Shown: positions 1-7,838, counted from the first letter of the stretch. The stretch is 15,127 nt of DNA from an uncultured Mucispirillum sp. (GCA_937890655.1 CALADT010000271.1:1-15127); one strand, 5' to 3'. The notes: generated from the letters alone by a model not told the origin. Program-made: numbers and translations.

Positions 1-102
1 AAGGGCAGTTAATGTTGCAAACATTGTCCTAAATGTAATGTATTTAAATACATACAAATAAGAAAACTGTTGCGATAACGGAAATAATAAATCATAAAGC
101 AT
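1..102 (-). CDS. mraY: MraY, phospho-MurNAc-pentapeptide transferase (N-terminal 34 residues only)
   Basis: This gene runs off the left edge, so only 34 codons are visible. MraY is the integral membrane enzyme that transfers phospho-MurNAc-pentapeptide to undecaprenyl phosphate, giving lipid I. Reading from the ATG whose first base is 102, the protein starts MLYDLLFPLSQQFSYL and continues to KYITFRT. This matches the characteristic MraY opening (M-L-Y-x-L-x-x-P-L, then a Y-I-T-F-R-T stretch just before the first membrane helix). The murF stop is 15 nt upstream, and a purine-rich AGAGAGA ribosome binding site sits between the two. mraY follows murF in the standard dcw order, which supports the call. 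The membrane helices and catalytic aspartates lie outside the window. Confidence 0.9.
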   Translation of the reverse strand, partial: MLYDLLFPLSQQFSYLYVFKYITFRTMFATLTAL

Positions 103-117
103 ACTTTTTTCTCTCTC

Positions 118-1449
118 TTATCTACTTTCTTTTATAGCTTTCACTATATCTTCAAACTTTTTTGCTCGTGATGCTTTTACTATAACAGCACCACTTTTTA
201 TATTTTTCACTTTTTCTATTACATCTTCTTTTGTAAGAAAAATCTCTCTGTTTTTTAAATTACTAGCTTTTGCATAACTTTCCCCTACAAGGTAGAAATT
301 AATATCTTCATATTCAAAAGCTAGCTGACTTATTTCATTATAAAAAGATTCTTCATAGCCTTCTATTTCCCCCATTTCGCCAAAAATAGCATATTTTGGA
401 GTAATATTTATCATATTAAGGCTTTTTGCACTTTTTAAATATGATTCAAACCCAGCATTATAACTATCATCTATTAAAAATAAATCATCTAGTTTTAATA
501 AACTACCATGCCCTTGTGCAGACTTATATTCTAATAACCCTTGAGCTATTTTATCTTCACTTATATTGGAAAGTAAAGCTCCATAAATAGCTGCAAGAGA
601 GTTTTCTGCCATATGCATATATGGGTGGTTTATTCGAAACTCTCTATTTGTTAAGTTGGTAGTAAATGTAATATATTCTGTGCAATGGTTATATGATGTT
701 ATTCTTATACCAGAATTATTACTTTCACCAAATGTTCTAAATTTAAAATCCCCTTTTGGCACAAATGGAGTAAGCATAGTTGGTATAATAAATTCCCCGT
801 TTTTTGCAAGGCCATCACTTATACTCATTTTTTCAAATATTAACCGTTCAAAAGTTTTAAACCTGCCAATATGAGCATGCCCTACACTTATTACTAAGGC
901 CATATTAGGTTTTACTATTTCAGTAAGTTCTTTTATCTCCCCAAAATTATTAGAACCTAACTCTATTATAATTGTAGTAGCATTATCATCTATACCACAG
1001 CCTGTAAGCATAACCCCAAGCATATTGTTTTTATTGCCATCAGTTGCATATACAATTTCCTTTTGAGAAAATATATATTTAAGCATTTCTTTCATGCCTG
1101 TTTTACCAAAAGAGCCTGTTACTGCTATTACTCTTTTACCTGTTTTGCTTAAACTATCAAACCTATATTTTCCCACTTCCTGCATATATGCAAGTGTATC
1201 ATTAACTAATATTTTATTACCTTTTATATTATCATATAACTCTTTATTATCCATAATAACACAACATGCACCCTGCTCTAGTGCTTTTTGTGCATATAAG
1301 TTTCCGTCGCTATTTTCTCCTTTACATGCAAAAAATAAAGAGTTTTCTTTTACAAGCCTAGAATCTAAAAAAGCGCCGTTAATATGGCAATCTTTTTCCA
1401 CATTAATTTCAATAACAGGATGTATTTTAGTAAATTCTACTACTGTCAT
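118..1449 (-). CDS. murF: MurF, UDP-MurNAc-tripeptide:D-Ala-D-Ala ligase
   Basis: This cytoplasmic ATP-dependent ligase adds D-Ala-D-Ala to UDP-MurNAc-tripeptide, the last soluble step of peptidoglycan precursor synthesis. At 443 residues it has normal family length. The N-terminal substrate domain covers about residues 1-100. The Mur ligase P-loop is TGSFGKT (111-117), followed by GNKNN (139-143) and HAHIGRF (191-197) in the central domain. DDSYNA (327-332) and KASRAKKFE lie in the C-terminal domain. Two positions are atypical: the residue after GKT is Gly where family members usually have Thr or Ser, and DDSYNA is followed by GFES rather than the common NPxS. The start ATG shares one base with the murE stop (TAATG) and has AGGTGA six bases upstream, so translation is probably coupled. 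The family call is secure; the effect of the substitutions is unknown. Confidence 0.95.
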   Translation of the reverse strand: MTVVEFTKIHPVIEINVEKDCHINGAFLDSRLVKENSLFFACKGENSDGNLYAQKALEQGACCVIMDNKELYDNIKGNKILVNDTLAYMQEVGKYRFDSLSKTGKRVIAVTGSFGKTGMKEMLKYIFSQKEIVYATDGNKNNMLGVMLTGCGIDDNATTIIIELGSNNFGEIKELTEIVKPNMALVISVGHAHIGRFKTFERLIFEKMSISDGLAKNGEFIIPTMLTPFVPKGDFKFRTFGESNNSGIRITSYNHCTEYITFTTNLTNREFRINHPYMHMAENSLAAIYGALLSNISEDKIAQGLLEYKSAQGHGSLLKLDDLFLIDDSYNAGFESYLKSAKSLNMINITPKYAIFGEMGEIEGYEESFYNEISQLAFEYEDINFYLVGESYAKASNLKNREIFLTKEDVIEKVKNIKSGAVIVKASRAKKFEDIVKAIKESR

Positions 1450-2897
1450 TATAATTCACCTAAATATTTTTGCACCACTTCCCTATCATCAAAATGGATT
1501 TTTGTGCTGCCTATTATTTGATATGTTTCATGACCTTTACCGGCTATAAATATTATATCATTTTCTTTTGCAACAGATACTGCTAAAGCTATGGCTTTTT
1601 CTCTGTCTTTTTCCACATAATATGTGCTGTCTTTTTTTATACCTGCTAAAATATCTTCAATAATTTTTTCAGGGTTTTCTGTTCGTGGGTTATCGCTTGT
1701 TATAACTGTAATATCTGATAACTCTGTGGCAGCTTTTCCCATTCTAGGACGTTTACTGCTATCTCTATCCCCACCAGCACCAAACACTGTAATTATTTTG
1801 CCTTTACATACTTCTTTTATAGATGAAATAGCGTTTATTAAAGCATCATCTGTATGGGCATAATCTACAAATGCAACTATACCTTTATTACTGTACCTTT
1901 CAAGCCTTCCAGGAACATTTTCAAGGCTGTTTATTCCATTTGCAATATCTTCTAAACTAATACCTAAAGAATAAGCTGCACCAATTATTCCTAATATATT
2001 TTCTAAATTATATTCACCAATTAGTTTTGATGAAATATTTATCACTTTTCCTAAAACAGAAATCTCTGCTTCAATACCGTTAATAGTAGATGTATATTTA
2101 ATAGGAAAAATATCTGCATCATTACTAAAAGCGTTAAAAGTTATTTTATTTTCAGTAACTTTTTCTGCTAATTTTTTACCATATTCATGGCTTATATTTA
2201 TAACTCTGTATTTAGAATATAAATCTGTAAAAAGCATTGCTTTTGCTTGAAAATAATGCTCCATATCTTTATGAAAATCTAAATGGTCCCCTGTTAAGTT
2301 AGTAAATACTGCCACATTAAAAAAAGCACCGTTTATTCTGCCTTGAGCTAAGGCATGGCTTGATACTTCCATAACAAGCCCTTTACAACCACTTTTAAGC
2401 CCCTTTGCTAAACTTTCATATACTAGAAAAGGAGAAGGTGTTGTATTATCAGTTTCTACAAATTCATTATCTATTTTTATACCTGTTGTGCCTATTCTAC
2501 ATGTTTTTATACCTGCTTTATGGAAAATACTCTCCATAATATATGTAGAAGTAGTTTTTCCGTTAGTGCCTGTAATTGCTACGGATAAATAGTTTTCCAT
2601 AGGTTCATTAAAAAATATGGAAAAGGCTTTTGGTAATAATTGCCTGCCGTTTTTTATAACTGCATGGGCTATATTATCACTTAATTTTTTTTCGCATATT
2701 ATAAACTTAACTTTTCCACTATTATATATTTCTTCTGCATCTTTATTAGAATCATAGCTTTCCCCACAATAGGCAAAAAATATTGTGCCGTTACTTTTTC
2801 TTGTGTCTACTGCTATACTTTCTATTTCTATATTTTCAGTATTATTATAGTTTACATATTCAGGGTTAAGTTTTTCCACAAGCTCTTTAATTTTCAT
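1449..2897 (-). CDS. murE: MurE, UDP-MurNAc-L-Ala-D-Glu:meso-diaminopimelate ligase
   Basis: MurE adds the third amino acid of the peptidoglycan stem peptide in the cytoplasm. Its 482 residues are full length. The sequence shows the P-loop TGTNGKTT (110-117 region), the TTPSP and EVSSHAL signatures (about 152-183), and NLTGDHLDFH (200-209). The lysine in YFQAKAMLF (K219) is at the position usually carbamylated. ERYSNKG and VDYAHTDDAL come next, then GAGGDRDSSKRPRM (373-386), DNPRTENP (402-409) and GKGHE (453-457). The DNPR motif is the known marker of meso-diaminopimelate specificity, as opposed to lysine-adding enzymes, and points to Gram-negative-type peptidoglycan. The start overlaps the 3' end of ftsI by 11 bases and has GAGG nine bases upstream. 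The stop overlaps the murF start. Confidence 0.97.
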   Translation of the reverse strand: MKIKELVEKLNPEYVNYNNTENIEIESIAVDTRKSNGTIFFAYCGESYDSNKDAEEIYNSGKVKFIICEKKLSDNIAHAVIKNGRQLLPKAFSIFFNEPMENYLSVAITGTNGKTTSTYIMESIFHKAGIKTCRIGTTGIKIDNEFVETDNTTPSPFLVYESLAKGLKSGCKGLVMEVSSHALAQGRINGAFFNVAVFTNLTGDHLDFHKDMEHYFQAKAMLFTDLYSKYRVINISHEYGKKLAEKVTENKITFNAFSNDADIFPIKYTSTINGIEAEISVLGKVINISSKLIGEYNLENILGIIGAAYSLGISLEDIANGINSLENVPGRLERYSNKGIVAFVDYAHTDDALINAISSIKEVCKGKIITVFGAGGDRDSSKRPRMGKAATELSDITVITSDNPRTENPEKIIEDILAGIKKDSTYYVEKDREKAIALAVSVAKENDIIFIAGKGHETYQIIGSTKIHFDDREVVQKYLGEL

Positions 2898-4578
2898 AAG
2901 ATACTACCTCAATCTCAGGGTCAAAATAATGCTTTTCAGTAGATATAAACTCTGCTATCTGCCTAAAAATATTTGCAGCAGTAGAACCACCATAAATAGA
3001 GCTTCTTGGAGATTCATATACTACTATCATAGCAATTTTAGGGTCTTCAGCTGGGAAAACCCCTGCAAAACTTGCAGAATAGTTTTGAGTGGAATAAGCA
3101 CCTGCTTTGTTATCATATACCCTTGCTGTGCCTGTTTTACCAGCAAGTTTTGTAAGTTGTGTTTTTGCTCTTTTCCCTGTGCCTGCCTCTACTGTCTGCT
3201 TCATTAAATCAAGCATATATGCAGCAGTTTCAGGGGAAATTATCTGCACTTCTTCATGTGCTGGTATTGCCACTTCGTTTCCATTTACTATTCTTGATAC
3301 TATTTTTGGGTTTACCATAACACCACCATTTGCAATAGCTGCATAAAAACGCACTACCTGTAAAGGTGTTACAAGCACTTCATAACCTATGGCTACTGAA
3401 GTTAATGTAGTTTTAGACCAATCAGATACAGGTTTTACTCTACCTGCCTCCTCACTTGCTCCAAAAATACCTGTTTTTTCTCCAAAGCCTGATTTTACTA
3501 AAAAGTTATAAAAATCTTGCCTGTTACTATTTTCGCCCCTAATTAACTGTGTCATACCAATATTACTTGAATGAGTGAAAACTTCATCCACAGTTAATGT
3601 GCCATAATATTTTGTATCAGAATAAGTATATTTACCTATTGTAATCTTTTTACTTGTATCAATAAGCCTATTTCTATCTAACTTATTTGCATTATGTAAA
3701 TAGCTAAAAGCCACCGTTTTAAAAGTAGATCCTGGTTCAAAAACATAGTTAAAACCGTGGTTGCTCCAGTTAGCAGGTGGGTATTTCCAATATGTATGTG
3801 GGTTAAACCCGTTTACATTAGCAGATAATATAATTTCGCCGGTTTTAATATCCATTGCTACAACAGAACCGTTTTTTGCACCAAATGTTTTAGCACCCTC
3901 ACGTAATATATATTCAGCCCCTGCCTGCACCCTTGAAGATAATGTTAAATAAACTTGCGTATCAGGTTTAGCTAGCTCACCTTTATCTTCAAATAAAATA
4001 ATTTTTCTTCTGGAATCTTTTAATCCAGCAACTGATATTTTTTCACCTTTTAATCTATCTTCTAAAAAATATTCTATACCACTTCTGCCAATATTATCAG
4101 ACCCTGTAAAGCCTATAACATTTGCCATTAAAGAGCCTTGTGGGTAAAACCTAGAGTCTTCCACAAAATATTCAAGCCCTTCTATTTCATTTGCAAGCCT
4201 AACTGCTTTTTCTAAATCTATCTGCCTTGCAACCCATGTAAAAGAATCGCTTTCTCTTAAAGATTTTTTATTTCTAGAGCTAACTATTATACCGTTTTCC
4301 TCTAATGCTTTAAAAAATTCATATTTATTAGGTATATTTCTTCTATAAGCAAATAAAGAGCCGGTGCTTTTATTCCTTGCAAGCAGTTTACCTTCTTTAT
4401 CATAAATATAACCCCTGTCTGTAACAACTGTTAAACGTGGGTCGCTTTGCATTTCCACTAATTCAGCATACTTATCACCTTCTATAACCTGTAAATAGAA
4501 TAGCTTAATGAAAACTATCCCAAAGATTACAAAAGAAAATACTGAAAATAATTTTATCATAGTACTACTTTTGAACAT
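2887..4578 (-). CDS. ftsI: FtsI-type class B penicillin-binding protein (septal transpeptidase)
   Basis: This is a septal peptidoglycan transpeptidase anchored by one N-terminal membrane helix (about residues 8-30), with the rest in the periplasm. From the chosen start it has 563 residues. The dimerisation/pedestal region begins near TDRGYIYDKEG. The three transpeptidase motifs are intact: EPGSTFK, where the serine (about 284) is the nucleophile; SSN (about 337-339); and KTGT (about 481-484). There are no C-terminal PASTA repeats, unlike PBP2x or Spo0VD-type relatives. I chose the ATG at 4578 because AAGG lies six bases upstream. A longer reading from a GTG at 4593 adds five residues but has its purine tract directly against the start. 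The gene overlaps the ftsL-like gene by 14 bases and murE by 11. Its place between ftsL and murE supports FtsI over an elongation PBP2. Confidence 0.93.
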   Translation of the reverse strand: MFKSSTMIKLFSVFSFVIFGIVFIKLFYLQVIEGDKYAELVEMQSDPRLTVVTDRGYIYDKEGKLLARNKSTGSLFAYRRNIPNKYEFFKALEENGIIVSSRNKKSLRESDSFTWVARQIDLEKAVRLANEIEGLEYFVEDSRFYPQGSLMANVIGFTGSDNIGRSGIEYFLEDRLKGEKISVAGLKDSRRKIILFEDKGELAKPDTQVYLTLSSRVQAGAEYILREGAKTFGAKNGSVVAMDIKTGEIILSANVNGFNPHTYWKYPPANWSNHGFNYVFEPGSTFKTVAFSYLHNANKLDRNRLIDTSKKITIGKYTYSDTKYYGTLTVDEVFTHSSNIGMTQLIRGENSNRQDFYNFLVKSGFGEKTGIFGASEEAGRVKPVSDWSKTTLTSVAIGYEVLVTPLQVVRFYAAIANGGVMVNPKIVSRIVNGNEVAIPAHEEVQIISPETAAYMLDLMKQTVEAGTGKRAKTQLTKLAGKTGTARVYDNKAGAYSTQNYSASFAGVFPAEDPKIAMIVVYESPRSSIYGGSTAANIFRQIAEFISTEKHYFDPEIEVVSYEN

Positions 4579-4867
4579 AATAAACCTTGCCACCTTCTGG
4601 GAATATAAACCCTAGATTTTCTGCACTGTTAAAAAGTGATTCCCACCTTAAAGCATCAGAATATTTTTGTGCTACTGCTTCATATTCTAAAGATTTTTTA
4701 TCAAGTTCTAAAGTAAGTTCATATATTTTATAGCCTTCATCTATACAATGCTGGCGTATTATCATAAGCACTGCCATACAAAATACAAATATTAATGTGC
4801 CAAACACAATAATAGGGGCAAGAGATATGCCTAACCCTGCTGCTCTGTCATCACTCATTACTCTCAT
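4565..4867 (-). CDS. ftsL: FtsL-like bitopic cell division protein
   Basis: This small protein has 100 residues. It begins with a short polar N-terminus, has one hydrophobic helix (about 12-38, LAPIIVFGTLIFVFCMAVLM), and continues with a charged heptad-like segment (about 45-75) that could form a coiled coil. This is the FtsL layout: cytoplasmic tail, single membrane span, periplasmic coiled coil that pairs with FtsB and recruits the FtsWI synthase. FtsL sequences diverge strongly, so the call rests on size, topology and its place between rsmH and ftsI. The start ATG shares one base with the rsmH stop (TAATG) and has GGAG eight bases upstream, which favours it over the ATG three codons later. 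Another small division membrane protein is the only realistic alternative. Confidence 0.8.
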   Translation of the reverse strand: MRVMSDDRAAGLGISLAPIIVFGTLIFVFCMAVLMIIRQHCIDEGYKIYELTLELDKKSLEYEAVAQKYSDALRWESLFNSAENLGFIFPEGGKVYYVQK

Positions 4868-5790
4868 TAAATTCGCTCCGCTGCTCTTAATTTTGCACTT
4901 CTTGAAAGTGGATTTTCTAAAATCTCTTTTTCAGAAGGCACTACTGGTTTCCTTGTAATAATCTTAAATTCTTCTTTCTTATCACACACACATACTGGAA
5001 ATTCAGCAGGGCATGTACATGAAAGAGCATACTGGTTTAACCATTCCTTAACTATCCTATCTTCCAAAGAATGAAAAGAAATAGCTACAAACCTACCTTT
5101 AGGCTTAATAATATCTGCTATTTTACTCATTAAAGATTCCACAGCGTCAAGCTCACCATTAACAAAAATACGTAAAGCTTGAAAAGTTTTTGTGGCAGGG
5201 TTAATGCCTTTTTTATGGATTTTTTTAGGCACTGCACCTTTAACCACTTCTGCTAAATCTAAGGTATTTGTAAAAGGTTTTATAGTTCTTCTTTGAACAA
5301 TAGCCTTTGCAATATTACGAGAAAACCTTTCTTCACCATATTTATATATGATGGTAGCAAGGTTGCTTTCAGAATAAGTATTCACTACTTCACTTACCGG
5401 CTCTCCACTAGATGTATCCATTCTCATATCAATAGGGCCGTCTTTTCTAAAGGAAAACCCTCTTTCTGCACTTTGCAGCTGAAAAGATGATACACCAAAA
5501 TCTGCATATATTCCTTCTACCTGTTTAATACCTTGAGATAAAAGCGCCTTATCAATATCTGCAAAATTACTGTGTATTATAATAACACGTTTATCTTCTG
5601 CAAATATTTCTTTTAATCTTGATACAGCCTCCAAATCCCTATCAAGAATAATAAGCCTGCCATTATCTGATAATTTATGTAAAAGCAACCTAGCATGGCC
5701 TCCACCACCACCGGTGCAATCTACATACGTCCCATCAGGTATAACATTTAAGTAATCTATTAATTCGTTAAATAATACGGAGATATGCAT
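4867..5790 (-). CDS. rsmH: RsmH (MraW), 16S rRNA m4C1402 methyltransferase
   Basis: RsmH methylates N4 of C1402 in the 30S decoding centre using S-adenosylmethionine. The 307-residue product is normal length. Visible family motifs are the SAM-binding loop DCTGGGGGHARLLL (24-37), the acidic strand end LIILDRD (47-52), DFGVSSFQL (97-105), GFSFRKDGPIDMRMD (111-125), NPATKTFQALRIFVN (197-211) and ISFHSLEDRIVK (237-248). A Cys-rich stretch, CTCPAEFPVCVC (258-269), is common in this family near the C-terminus. GGAG lies six bases before the ATG, inside the end of mraZ. The gap from the mraZ stop is only three bases, and the stop overlaps the ftsL-like start, so the gene belongs to the dcw operon. 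Confidence 0.97.
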   Translation of the reverse strand: MHISVLFNELIDYLNVIPDGTYVDCTGGGGGHARLLLHKLSDNGRLIILDRDLEAVSRLKEIFAEDKRVIIIHSNFADIDKALLSQGIKQVEGIYADFGVSSFQLQSAERGFSFRKDGPIDMRMDTSSGEPVSEVVNTYSESNLATIIYKYGEERFSRNIAKAIVQRRTIKPFTNTLDLAEVVKGAVPKKIHKKGINPATKTFQALRIFVNGELDAVESLMSKIADIIKPKGRFVAISFHSLEDRIVKEWLNQYALSCTCPAEFPVCVCDKKEEFKIITRKPVVPSEKEILENPLSRSAKLRAAERI

Positions 5791-5793
5791 AAT

Positions 5794-6255
5794 CTACTCC
5801 GAAACTATCATATCCATAAACCCAGAAAGTGCGTCAATATTGCCATCCAACGTTAAATCAACATCAGATTCTTCTTTTAACCATTTTTCTTTATTCCAAA
5901 GTTCTATCATATCATAAGCACCAATAACGTAACATTCATCTTCTAAATTAGCAGCATTACGCAACTGTGCCGGTATATTCATTCTGCCAGAACTGTTTAT
6001 TTCTATACCGTAGGCAGAAGCACTTAGTTTTCTAAATAGTTTAAAAGCTTCCGGATTGGCTTTTGCCTTTTCATACATTTCTTTCATTTTGTTATCGTAT
6101 ATTACTTTAGGGTGGATTTTTACGATACCACCAATGGAATATGCCATTAATGCATCGTTACCAAAATTTGCACGCAATTCCTCCCGCATCTTCGCAGGAA
6201 GACTTAACCTACCAGCCTCATCAAACTTGTTAAGATAATTACCTGAAAATCCCAC
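5794..6255 (-). CDS. mraZ: MraZ, dcw operon transcription regulator
   Basis: MraZ is a DNA-binding regulator with two SpoVT/AbrB-like domains that represses its own dcw promoter in E. coli. Both repeats are visible: GNYLNKFDEAGRLSLPAKMREEL near the N-terminus, and INSSGRMNIPAQLRNAA about 75 residues later. I chose the GTG at 6255, which gives 153 residues. It has AAGGA six bases upstream and makes the protein begin MGFSGNY, matching the usual MraZ start (M-x-x-G-x-Y). An in-frame ATG at 6273 would add MYKGWK but has no recognisable ribosome binding site, and it would place the good one inside the gene. The rsmH start is three bases after the stop. An operator-like repeat and a sigma70-type promoter lie just upstream. 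Confidence 0.93.
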   Translation of the reverse strand: MGFSGNYLNKFDEAGRLSLPAKMREELRANFGNDALMAYSIGGIVKIHPKVIYDNKMKEMYEKAKANPEAFKLFRKLSASAYGIEINSSGRMNIPAQLRNAANLEDECYVIGAYDMIELWNKEKWLKEESDVDLTLDGNIDALSGFMDMIVSE

Positions 6256-6261
6256 TTTCCA

Positions 6262-6266
6262 TCCTT
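6262..6266 (-). promoter_or_regulatory. Ribosome binding site of mraZ (decides the GTG start)
   Basis: AAGGA on the minus strand lies six bases before the GTG at 6255. The ATG at 6273 has only an A/T-rich stretch upstream, so this site argues for the shorter reading. This is read from the sequence and not tested experimentally. Confidence 0.6.
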
Positions 6267-6297
6267 TATACATTTTATGACATTTTAATACATATTA

Positions 6298-6312
6298 TGC
6301 CACCTACTCCCA
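6298..6312 (-). promoter_or_regulatory. Probable MraZ operator
   Basis: The minus strand reads TGGGA, five bases, TGGCA. MraZ of E. coli is known to bind TGGGN direct repeats separated by five bases at the dcw promoter. Here the spacing is exact and the second half-site differs by one base (TGGC for TGGG). The repeat starts directly after the proposed -10 and would cover the transcription start, so bound MraZ would block initiation and give autoregulation. Only two half-sites are clear; a third is not visible. The operator role is inferred. Confidence 0.6.
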
Positions 6313-6341
6313 TTTGTAATAAATTTTTTAATATTAGTCAA
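6313..6341 (-). promoter_or_regulatory. Sigma70-type promoter of the dcw operon
   Basis: On the minus strand a -35 element TTGACT (6336-6341) is separated by 17 bases from a -10 element TACAAA (6313-6318). These match the consensus at five of six and four of six bases, with ideal spacing. Transcription would start near 6306, leaving a leader of about 50 nt before the mraZ GTG. The overlap with the MraZ-type repeat supports the assignment. In such an AT-rich stretch chance -10 matches are common, but the TTGACT with correct spacing is less so. Confidence 0.65.
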
Positions 6342-6344
6342 GTA

Positions 6345-6806
6345 AATTAATTTAATTTATTTATATTATTTTTTATTAAATTTATAAAATTTTAGTTTAT
6401 AAATATATTTTACATAATATTTTAATGTATTTTATATTTTATATATTAATTTTTTAGTCATAGTAAACAGGTATGTATTATATATGGTATAAATTTAATA
6501 TATTTTATTTATATTTATCAATAAGATAGGCTTATAACATTAATTTATACTACAATAAAAAATTTTTTATGAAAAAAAATTTTTATTTCTATATTTTTTC
6601 TTGATATTACTTAACAAAATGCTACATTTGTTCTATTTTTAGTTGATAAAATTTTTATCTTTTGAAAATAGAATAAAAAGTATATTATTTTTTCTATGTT
6701 AAATATTTTTATTGCTTTTTTTATTAATTTAATATAGTATAAATAATAAAAATTCAGGTGTTATTAAGGCAGCACGTCTGGTTACTCCGTTTGAGGTTTT
6801 GAGTAA
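6345..6806. other. Very AT-rich divergent intergenic region
   Basis: No gene is visible between the dcw promoter and the plus-strand gene. By hand count, 6361-6720 contains 41 G or C bases in 360 (about 11%), far below the flanking genes. Long A and T tracts alternate, for example near 6560-6600. The plus-strand gene needs a promoter here; a TATAGT/TATAAA cluster at 6733-6743 is a candidate -10, but the -35 (TTGCTT, 6712-6717) is weak. The last 50 bases before the gene are less AT-rich and include GAGG (6793-6796), ten bases before the ATG. I see no DnaA boxes, tRNA or riboswitch. Confidence 0.6.
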
Positions 6807-7754
6807 ATGAATGTTGCGGCTTTAACTAATTCAAATTATTACGTTCCTGTATCTTCTAATAATCAGCAGATTGATGAAAAAATTGCGAATGAAAGTAATA
6901 ATACCCAAGTTAAAGAAATAGATAAAGATTCGCAAGAAGTTCAAGAAGCATCAGCAACTTACAAAGAAAACCAAGAAAACACTTCAAATAATTCATCATC
7001 TAATAACCAAAGTGAAGCCCCTGTTTATACTGGGGAAGAAATATTATCAGCTAATAAAGAAGATAAAAAAGAGTCTCCAAAACAGCTAACTGAAGAAGAA
7101 AAAGAACAGGTGGAGAAATTAAAAGAAAGGGATAGAGAAGTAAAAACCCATGAGCAGGCGCATATTGCAGCAGGTGGTGCACACGTTAAAGGTGGAGCAA
7201 CTTATGAATACCAAACAGGGCCGGACGGTAAACAGTATGCAGTTGGTGGCCATGTAAATATTGATACTTCTCCTGTGGAAGGTGACCCACAAGCAACAAT
7301 TACAAAAGCACAAACAATCATAAAAGCTGCACTTGCACCGGCAGAACCATCTGGGCAGGATAGAGCTGTGGCAGCAAAAGCTAGTAAAATAATGTCAGAA
7401 GCTAGAAAACAATTAAACGAAGAAAAACTTAACCCAGAAAAAGAAGAAGAAAACAGTGTTGAAAATAATAATATGCTAAAAACAGAAACATCAGAAGATA
7501 CAGCACAATCAAATGGTAGTAATAATGGCAATGAAAATGTGCAGTTTATAAATAACCCATATAAAAATAGTGCAATAACAAACCAAGAAAATAGTGATAA
7601 TAAAGAAAATAATATGAATAATATTAAAAATACAAACAATAATATAAATAATCAATACAATATTCAGCAAACAGCCACACAAGAAAGTATAAAATCAGCA
7701 AGGGAAAATACACCAGATAAACTTCTAGGTGCATTAATCTCACTTACTGCATAA
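6807..7754 (+). CDS. SprA-related putative metalloprotease
   Basis: This 315-residue protein has three parts. The N-terminal part (about 1-105) is polar and rich in Asn, Gln, Ser and Glu. The core (about 108-205) carries HEQAH (115-119), an HExxH zinc-protease motif, then AAGGAHVKGGATYEYQTGPDG, YAVGGHVNIDTSPV and LAPAEPSGQDRAVAAKAS. The C-terminal part (about 206-315) has Asn-rich low complexity up to about 290. The core is the conserved block of the SprA-related family, described as a putative metalloprotease catalytic domain; its substrate is unknown to me. No signal peptide or membrane span is visible. Start choice: ATG at 6807, with GAGG ten bases upstream. It is the only plus-strand gene here, divergent from the dcw operon and convergent with the glycosyltransferase. 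Actual protease activity is inferred only. Confidence 0.85.
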   Translation: MNVAALTNSNYYVPVSSNNQQIDEKIANESNNTQVKEIDKDSQEVQEASATYKENQENTSNNSSSNNQSEAPVYTGEEILSANKEDKKESPKQLTEEEKEQVEKLKERDREVKTHEQAHIAAGGAHVKGGATYEYQTGPDGKQYAVGGHVNIDTSPVEGDPQATITKAQTIIKAALAPAEPSGQDRAVAAKASKIMSEARKQLNEEKLNPEKEEENSVENNNMLKTETSEDTAQSNGSNNGNENVQFINNPYKNSAITNQENSDNKENNMNNIKNTNNNINNQYNIQQTATQESIKSARENTPDKLLGALISLTA

Positions 7755-7797
7755 TATTTATAAAACATATATTATTCATTATACAACCTTTATTGTT

Positions 7798-7838
7798 TTA
7801 TATACAATATTTAACCCCATTACTGTCTTCTCTGAGCC
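7798..7838. repeat. Diverged direct repeat, copy 1 (41 nt)
   Basis: Aligned without gaps to 7956-7996, 34 of 41 bases agree, including the 12-base core TTACTGTCTTCT. All seven differences are transitions. On the minus strand one frame reads LREDSNGVKYCI followed by a TAA stop, and the stop is aligned in the other copy. This may be a decayed dispersed element or the remnant of a duplicated gene end. A 158-bp offset separates the copies, and I found no third copy in the window. Confidence 0.75.

Noticed and set aside
1094..1549. Plus-strand open frame of 151 codons across murF and murE
   Set aside because: It lies opposite two clearly conserved Mur ligase domains and has no family features of its own.
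4579..4593. GTG at 4593 as the ftsI start
   Set aside because: It lacks a spaced ribosome binding site, while ATG 4578 has AAGG six bases upstream. The five-residue difference does not affect the domain call.
7202..7639. Minus-strand open frame of 145 codons opposite the SprA-related gene
   Set aside because: It is the antisense shadow of the Asn-rich coding sequence; its Leu/Phe/Ser-rich product matches what reverse-reading Asn/Glu/Lys codons would give.
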